Positions 58,110-64,000 of a stretch of 64,000 nt of DNA are shown here, in pieces. Both the position numbers and the translations under genes were made by a program. Position 1 is the stretch's first letter; the number at the start of each line of letters is the position of its first letter. The notes beneath the pieces were generated by a model, which ran no database searches, was not told the origin of the DNA, and saw nothing but the letters and a program-made list of their open reading frames with translations. Source of the stretch: Myrica gale. Lineage: Eukaryota > Streptophyta > Magnoliopsida > Fagales > Myricaceae. Where the stretch lies: assembly GCA_963930655.1 (NCBI GenBank), contig OZ005604.1, positions 4,598,001-4,662,000 on the forward strand, read 5' to 3'.

Positions 58110-59028
58110 TTTTTTTTTCTAGGCAACAAGACAATATATTAAAAATCGAGAACAGTACAACCAGTACAAAACACAAAACTGACTTGAAGGCTAGTAGAAA
58201 ACCTAAACGGACCAGTAGGCCCTACAAGAAATCGAAACCAAAGGTCCGGTAGCTAAACCGGACAACACAGTCGATGCCATAATAACAACCAAGGCCAACA
58301 GAAACAACCAATACAAATAGGCCACAAAGGCCAACACACAAGACACAGACAAATCGGTTACAAAGACCGGAACCCAACACAACCACCGCCTAAAGCGATG
58401 GCGGCTTCCGCTAGAGGAATGACGAGCTGAGCGACGCACCGACTCCAACAAGAGAGACTTCATGCAAAGACGGGTTGCACCATGAGGAAGAGGAGAGAGA
58501 GCTCCAAACTGCACAAAAAAGGGCGGTATCCAAAGGGGGCATAAACCAAAACCACCGAACACAAAGGCGGCACACGCACCCACGACCGCGCGTGGCCCAC
58601 ACGCGCCGACAAAGAGAGGCCGGACAGGGACGACAAGGACCGCCAGGGGGAGCTAAGCACGGCGAGGCAGGACAAGTCCTCCGAAAAAAGGTCAAAACCG
58701 CCGGGAGAGAAGCACAAGAAGACGAGCGCATGAAGGCTCAAGCGCCGTCCGGATGCGTCGTCTCGGGGCCGGATCTGGTTGTCGGAAGGAGAAGAACGCC
58801 ACCAAGGAAACTGTGCACACAAAAATCCACCGGAAGAGCCAGGATCTAACACCCAATAGAGAGCCAAAAGCAAAACCGGAGAAACCAGAGAAGAGGGAAG
58901 GGAGGAGGGGGAGGAGCTCCGGCTCCTCCCCCAGCCACAGCAACAGAGAGGGAGGGGGTGTAGTCAGAAGAGGGGGAGAGGATTCTAGAGAGAGAGATGA
59001 GTCTCTCTATAGACAAAATTCTTTATCG
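58110..59028 (-). mobile_element. LINE-like non-autonomous retroposon, 919 bp
   Basis: Flanked by a 17-bp target duplication with one mismatch, TTAAAACARCTTTAGAT (58093-58109 and 59029-59045). Read on the minus strand it starts with AGAGAGACTCATCTCTCTCT, is GC-rich, and ends TTGTCTTGTTGCCTAG plus an A tail (T run from 58110). Same layout as 36416-38967. No reverse transcriptase; several long overlapping frames reflect low-complexity GC content. Confidence 0.8.
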
Positions 59029-59211
59029 TTAAAACAACTTTAGATTAGTAGTGAAGATTAAATAACACATTACAATCCAAATGGATTTCTACTCACCCTT
59101 CTTGACTTCTTGACATAAGGTTTAGGGAGATATGTTCTCTCTCCTAGTTTGGGTGGGTGCTTGCATCATCGCCGATTATAGTCAAGTGCTCCACACCGTC
59201 CACACATCGTT

Positions 59212-59772
59212 CTATACCCTCGCCTCGACACTCGGTGTGCTGGTGGTGGCTCGTCTGAAGATGAGGGGCTCCTGCTCATCCTCTTCAACATCTTCATCTT
59301 CTTCTCCTACAGTGTTCATATCATCAGCCCCTCTATCGTCCTCAACCCCTACCAATGAAATCAGCCTCTTCATCGTCCTCAACCCCCCACCAACGACATC
59401 AGCCCCTCCATCATCATTTTCATCATCGGTAACAAACACCGGATCATCTATGTAGTGCTCTATGTATATGTGCAACTCTTTAGGATTTATCTTCCTCACC
59501 ATATCTATCACATACCGACAATCTTCATATGTCTCCACATATGAGAACTCACCAACACCTCCATTGTAGAACCTCCATGCTAGTCTTAAAACATTCACAT
59601 AACCCAAATGTTTCTTGGCATAATTTTTTATCACAATAGCTGACAAATAGTCTGAATCCTCATTTTCATAATGCTCAATCTCTCCCCCGATGTATCTACG
59701 TTCAACATAGCTAATATGTCCCTGGTGGTGTAAATAAACGTGCACCATCATCTGAAAAAGTGCATGGAACAA
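59212..59772 (-). pseudogene. MURA-type MULE transposase, N-terminal domain only
   Basis: An open frame of 186 codons. MMVHVYLHHQGHISYVERRY, IGGEIEHYENEDSDYLSAIV and GYVNVLRLAWRFYNGGVGEF resemble the PB1-like N-terminal domain of MuDR-class transposases (HHGG, a YxGG turn, then a GY..V...WY stretch). An acidic linker follows (DDENDDGGADVVGG and EEDEDVEEDEQE). The DDE core and zinc knuckle are absent, so this is a remnant of the element's own transposase. It is transcribed opposite to the captured beta-glucosidase. Confidence 0.6.
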
Positions 59773-60077
59773 GAATAGGTCAGATCATCCACAAGTTATG
59801 CAGCTGAGTAATATATCTACAAGTTTTATCATTTTGTCATAAAAAACAAGATATCATAATTGTTATAAAAATGCAATTGAACTACATTTTTACGTAAAGA
59901 TTTAAGTATTAACAGATTAGATAGTGGAGCCTAGACCCAATTGAATTAGATGCTGGATTTGCTTGTAAGTTATTCCCCTCTTCATCTGTAGGAAAATAAG
60001 GAAGTAAATTGTATTTTACCTTTCAGTCATTTTCTTACTGCAAGTACATTCTCTAATGACTTGGTTTTCTTATGACC

Positions 60078-60517
60078 ATGGTAGTTGCAAAGAATGGAGT
60101 GCCTATTGGTCACAAAGTAAGTCTTATCCAATACTAAACACCATTTTAGCTGTCTTTTAATGTATAATTGAAATTTTCAAATTATAATTTATAATTATTG
60201 AACATTTCAGGCCAATTCTTAAAGAAGGTACAATGTACCATGGGGTTTGTACAAAGTTGTAATGTACATCAAAGAGCATTACGGAAACCCAACCGTGGTT
60301 TTATCTAAAAATGGTATGAACCAGTACTTGTCTCCTTTCTTCTTCTCGTTAGATATTTCTATTTCATTTAATTTGAGTTGAAAGAAACTGCTAAAACCAG
60401 TTTGAATCATAAACACAAATGGATGACCCTAGGAATGTCACACTTCCAAAGGGATTGCACAACACCACAAGAATCAACTTCTACAAAGGCTATTTGACAC
60501 AATTGAAAAAGGCATAG
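60078..60517 (+). pseudogene. Captured GH1 beta-glucosidase exons in the MULE
   Basis: Exon a ends VAKNGVPIGHK at a donor (AAA|GTAAG, 60116). Exon b (60211-60313) encodes ANS, a stop, then RRYNVPWGLYKVVMYIKEHY and GNPTVVLSKNG up to donor GTATG. Exon c (60419-60517) encodes MDDPRNVTLPKGLHNTTRIN and FYKGYLTQLKKA before a stop. These are three consecutive exons from the C-terminal third of plant glycosyl hydrolase family 1 beta-glucosidases (GVPIGP, VPWGxYKxxxYIKExYGNP, LSENGMDDPGN). The nucleophile motif is normally (I/V)xENG; here it reads LSKNG, so the catalytic glutamate is Lys. Introns are retained, so the copy came from genomic DNA. Confidence 0.85.
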
Positions 60518-60884
60518 TTCATTTTTTAACAAAAACAATTTTATGAACATAGAAGTAAGGAGCAGTGAAATTATCATGACTTATAATACTTCCGCAATTC
60601 TGTATCTCTTTGACTCATTGTCCAAAGCAAATTAAGCTTCCAATGACTTATAATACCTCAGGGACTGTGAAGCACACTTCAGGGGCAAACACCACTAACA
60701 ATAAAGTAACCACGTGATGTCCTACCAATCAAACATATATCATAACTCAGCTCAACCATTGAAAATGACAAAACACCATGGGACCACACATTATAAAACT
60801 ATGCAAGTCGTTATCTAGCTATTACTATGTAAACAAAAGCAATCTCATTTTGGGTCCACCAAAACACCGACTGGCCACCAAAAA

Positions 60885-60976
60885 TGAGGGTCCACAAAAC
60901 CACCAAGTGACCTAACAAACATCACAGAAATGAGGATCCACAAAACCACCAAGTGACCTAACAAACATCACAGAAA
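60885..60976 (+). repeat. 46-bp tandem duplication
   Basis: Two units starting TGAGGRTCCACAAAACCACC within the MULE. Confidence 0.8.
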
Positions 60977-62026
60977 TAAGGGTCTCTCTAACATAAAGCA
61001 ACTACATATATGGACAACAAATCAAACCAACCAACCGAACTGAATATATTATAGTTTCTACCTTTCCCCAAGACACTTCTTTCTCCTCTGCTGCAACCCA
61101 CAAACACCGCTATTCTCCAGGTCTCGAAATAGAAAAAGGAGAAGCGTTCAGTAAGGAAATCTGCGACGTTGTTGCGTGAATCACTTGGATTCTGAGACTA
61201 ACAATGTTCTATTTAGGGCTTGCAAAATTTGGCTAAGGAGAGGACAAGCCTTCAACGAGGATTCTGTGTGGGAAATTTCCCATGTGTCGAAGATACCGTT
61301 TTGCAATTGGGAGACGACGTCATTATTTGCAATTGAGTTTTTGTTTGTTTAAAGACAGTGCAATGTGAAGAAGATGAGTGAACGAAGTTGTGTTGAGTAT
61401 TTATTTTCTTTCTTTTTTTAAGACAAAGTGAGGTGACAAACAACGGATGCATATGTTGCAAGCTAAATTTAAGTGTACAGGTGTCGTTAAAGGATTCACT
61501 ATGATGTGGATTTTAAAGCCACGTTAACGATGAGCGTTAACGAATCTGACGGCAAATGGACGGAGTGATTTATTTTTTCTTAAAACTCGACTTCAGAGAC
61601 TTAATTGTTGAAAACGTTACCTCGAGAGCTTATTTGCAACTTTTGAATACTACAAGGATCCGGGTGGAATTAACCCTTAAAATTTACACTCTTTAGAGAA
61701 TATCTTCCGTAAGAAAGAAAGAATAATTGAGAGAACAAAAAGAAATAACCTTATAGGAATATGCATGGAATTGCGCGCAAATAGATTTATAAATTAGTAT
61801 TTTATTACACAAAAATAGTGATTTATCCCAAAACTTTTAATGTGTTAAACCATTACATTAGTTCTCACATCAATTATATTTGTGCCCTTTCTTTTTAACA
61901 CACTGGTCTCTTTCTCTTGTTCTTCGTCTTATTTTTAATCTCTTTCTCTCTCAGAGATATGATATATTTGTCTGCACGACAGCACGAGTGTGTTGGTACA
62001 TGTGTGAAAGAATATCTTATTTGTAA

Positions 62027-62982
62027 GGGTTAATGTCCTTTTTAGTCCCTAGGTTTTGGGGCGGTGTTCTTTTTAGTCCCTAGGTTTTATTTTTGTTCAA
62101 AACAGTCCCTAGGTTATTTACGTTTGTCTTTTTAGTCCTTCCGTCCAATTCCGTCACTCCCGAGCCCAGTCAGCTAACGGCGGGACACGTCACACCCAAT
62201 AGAATTTTGCCACGTGTACTATTTTTAAAAAAAAAAAAAAACAATTTCCACATGTTTAAAAAAAAAAAAAAAAACCAAAAGAAGGGAGATACCCCTGTGG
62301 CCACCACCGAACGGGGAGCCCAGAGTTGGGCTCCCCGTCGACGGGGGTGGCCGGGGGCACTCACCCCGGTGACGGGGAGCCCAGATCTGGGCTCCCCGTC
62401 TGGCCACTGACGAGCGGGAGCCCAGATCTGGGCTCCCCGTCGACGGTGGTGGCCGGGGGCTCCCCGTCTGGCCACCCCCGTTCGCGCGAGGGGTGGCCTC
62501 CCTGGCCACCACCGAGCGACGGGGAGCCCAGATCTGGGCTCCCCGTCTGGCCACCGACGAGCGGGAGCCCAGATCTGGGCTCCCCGTCGACGGTGGTGGC
62601 CGAGGGCTCCCCGTCGGGCCACCCCCATTCGCGCGAGGGAGCCCAGATCTGGGCTCCCTCGCGCGAAGGGTGGCCTCCCTGGCCACCACCGAGCGACGGG
62701 GAGGTGGCCACAGCTCCCTTCTTTTGGTTTTTGGTTTTTTTTTTAAAAAAAAAACATGTGGAAATTGTTTTTTTTAAAAAAAAATAATAATACACGTGGC
62801 AAAATTCTATTGGGTGTGACGTGTCCCGCCGTTAGCTGACTGGGCTCGGGAGTGACGGAATTGGACGGAAGGACTAAAAAGACAAACGTAAATAACCTAG
62901 GGACTGTTTTGAACAAAAATAAAACCTAGGGACTAAAAAGAACACCGCCCCAAAACCTAGGGACTAAAAAGGACATTAACCC
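62027..62982. mobile_element. Mutator-type MITE, 956 bp, with long near-perfect TIRs
   Basis: Perfect 9-bp target duplication TATTTGTAA (62018-62026 and 62983-62991). TIRs of about 200 bp starting GGGTTAATGTCCTTTTTAGT are almost identical, so the insertion or a recent conversion is young. Poly(A)/poly(T)-rich hinges flank a GC-rich core (62290-62720) made of palindromes. No gene. Confidence 0.88.
62312..62661. repeat. Six palindromic GC-rich repeats in the MITE core
   Basis: GAGCCCAGATCTGGGCTC occurs five times (near 62377, 62418, 62523, 62574 and 62638); a sixth, imperfect copy (GAGCCCAGAGTTGGGCTC) lies near 62315. They are spaced by GTGGCCGGGGG-type linkers. Confidence 0.85.
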
Positions 62983-62991
62983 TATTTGTAA

Positions 62992-64000
62992 ATAATGAGG
63001 AAAATTTTATAAGTAGGGCATGCATAAGAAAATTTCAGACATTTAGAATTATCTCATACCTCACCTCACCTCAAATACTAAGTAAGTCTGGAGATTCGAA
63101 CCTCAGTTTACAATACAAGAAGAATACTCCCTTGTGAGTCGAAAAAACCCCTGAAGATTAAAGAATATATTCATATATGATCGCTTCGGTTATAAGTCCT
63201 TAGTAAGTGAGGTGTTTTGTTTGGTAATTGAAGATATGATGTTACTGTACAGTTACACACCAGGAATTGATCTCATAGATTTGAATCATAATTGTGTCGT
63301 TTGACCAGTGAATCCAAGATGAGAGACAGAGACTCCCACTCAAGACATGCCAGATATGTCATTCGATTGTAACAATAACACTCCCACCAGCCTTTGCTGT
63401 CATCATTTTTAGAAATGACCAAAATGTGAAGGTTGGTGGAAAACATAAAGTTCAGGGCATAATCACGAAGGATTTGCGTGGAAAGCATGCCGGGGACTTA
63501 TAAGTTGTATGGATAGCATGATCCTAGAGCTAGACTCTTGTGATCATTCTTTAGGACGACTTTAAATCGTATTTGTAAATTTTTTGAGTTCCTTACAATG
63601 ATCGGAGAAAAACTTCGTCTTTCGCCTCTAAATTATAATGTTAATATCATTTTGAGCTCAAATTATCAGTTTTGTCAGATTTCACTACCAAACTATGAAA
63701 ATTCATTCAGATTAGCCATTCGATAAGATTTATCAGTCAAAATTGTGTTACTTAACTCATTTTCACTCATTTCAAAACGTAATTAGTAGTTTAGACTCAA
63801 AATGACCCATAATTTAGGAGCGAATTGTAAAATTGCTCTAAATTGTATTGGTTGCTATTAAAATTTTCTTCAATAGATACCTTCCTTTTGTAATTGTTGA
63901 TATATTCTAATATCACCATGATAACGAGTATATCCCCTGTATGTCAATTAAACATTAAATATTTATATTTACACTCGATGTGTGAGGATATCTGAATATC
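62992..64000. other. Intergenic spacer to the right edge
   Basis: AT-rich; no gene or element ends recognised. Confidence 0.5.

Larger units (their letters stand above)
56407..61676. mobile_element. Mutator-like element (5.3 kb) with captured host exons
   Basis: Terminal inverted repeats of about 300 bp start GGCTTAATTCCACC on the left and, inverted, GGGTTAATTCCACC on the right. They share landmarks such as CGTCCATTTGCCGTCAGAT, GACACCTGT.AACTT and CACCTCACTTTGTCTTAA. The flanking 9-mers TTTAATTTT / TTAAAATTT match at 7 of 9, a plausible aged target duplication. Contents: a GRF zinc-finger fragment (56916-57035, plus), a short tandem repeat (57590-57800), a nested retroposon (58110-59028), a MURA N-terminal fragment (59212-59772, minus) and three beta-glucosidase exons (60078-60517, plus). 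The transposase core is missing. Confidence 0.8.

Noticed and set aside
58203-58943. Cys/Ser/Leu-rich open frames of 80-140 codons
   Set aside because: They overlap in several frames inside the GC-rich retroposon and match no retroelement domain.
62170-62795. Long open frames on both strands in the GC-rich core
   Set aside because: They come from palindromic repeats without stops; no protein-like composition.

Overview
The window is nuclear DNA of a flowering plant, almost certainly a eudicot and probably a woody one. The reasons are GT-AG introns, long AT-rich intergenic DNA, dense hAT, Mutator (MULE), MITE, SINE and LINE insertions, and plant-specific gene families: an ALDH2C4-type aldehyde dehydrogenase, a FRIGIDA-like protein, and an HD16/EL1 (MUT9-like) kinase. 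I cannot name the species.

Host genes all lie on the minus strand. They are: the first coding exon of a probable CCT3 chaperonin gene (306-330, running off the left edge); a complete nine-exon ALDH2C4-like gene (14107-18761, 500 aa) followed upstream by a decayed second copy (22551-24877); a three-exon FRIGIDA-like gene (32706-35044, 529 aa); a small protein of a plant family I cannot name (42420-42794); and a 16-exon casein-kinase-1-like HD16/EL1-type gene (44884-52595, 629 aa from the first in-frame Met, with a probable untranslated leader exon near 54.2-54.4 kb). Exon joins in the three multi-exon genes were checked for reading-frame continuity, and each sums to an uninterrupted protein.

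The rest is mostly mobile DNA, and three elements carry pieces of host genes with introns still present, so they were copied as DNA. (1) A 1.9 kb hAT element (1310-3185, perfect 8-bp target duplication) carries two exons of a NIPA magnesium-transporter gene and a plastid-targeting-like first exon. (2) An 8.4 kb MULE (4153-12569, ~370-bp TIRs) carries a FAR1-type transposase and the last two exons of a VARICOSE/EDC4 mRNA-decapping scaffold gene. (3) A 5.3 kb MULE (56407-61676) carries a GRF zinc-finger piece, the N-terminal domain of a MURA-type transposase and three exons of a GH1 beta-glucosidase gene.

Other elements are: a hAT nested in a hAT (24983-30918 and 26220-30577), the outer one being the same family as the gene-carrying hAT at 1310; three 'GGCGGA'-ended hATs, two of them in introns of the kinase gene; two copies of a ~0.9 kb LINE-like retroposon with long target duplications; an L1-type LINE remnant; three SINEs; and a 956-bp Mutator MITE built of GC-rich palindromes (62027-62982). 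Two foldback MITEs abut the presumed TATA box of the ALDH gene.

There is no operon-like organisation. The common theme is repeated capture and shuffling of host exons by DNA transposons between a few ordinary housekeeping and regulatory genes.
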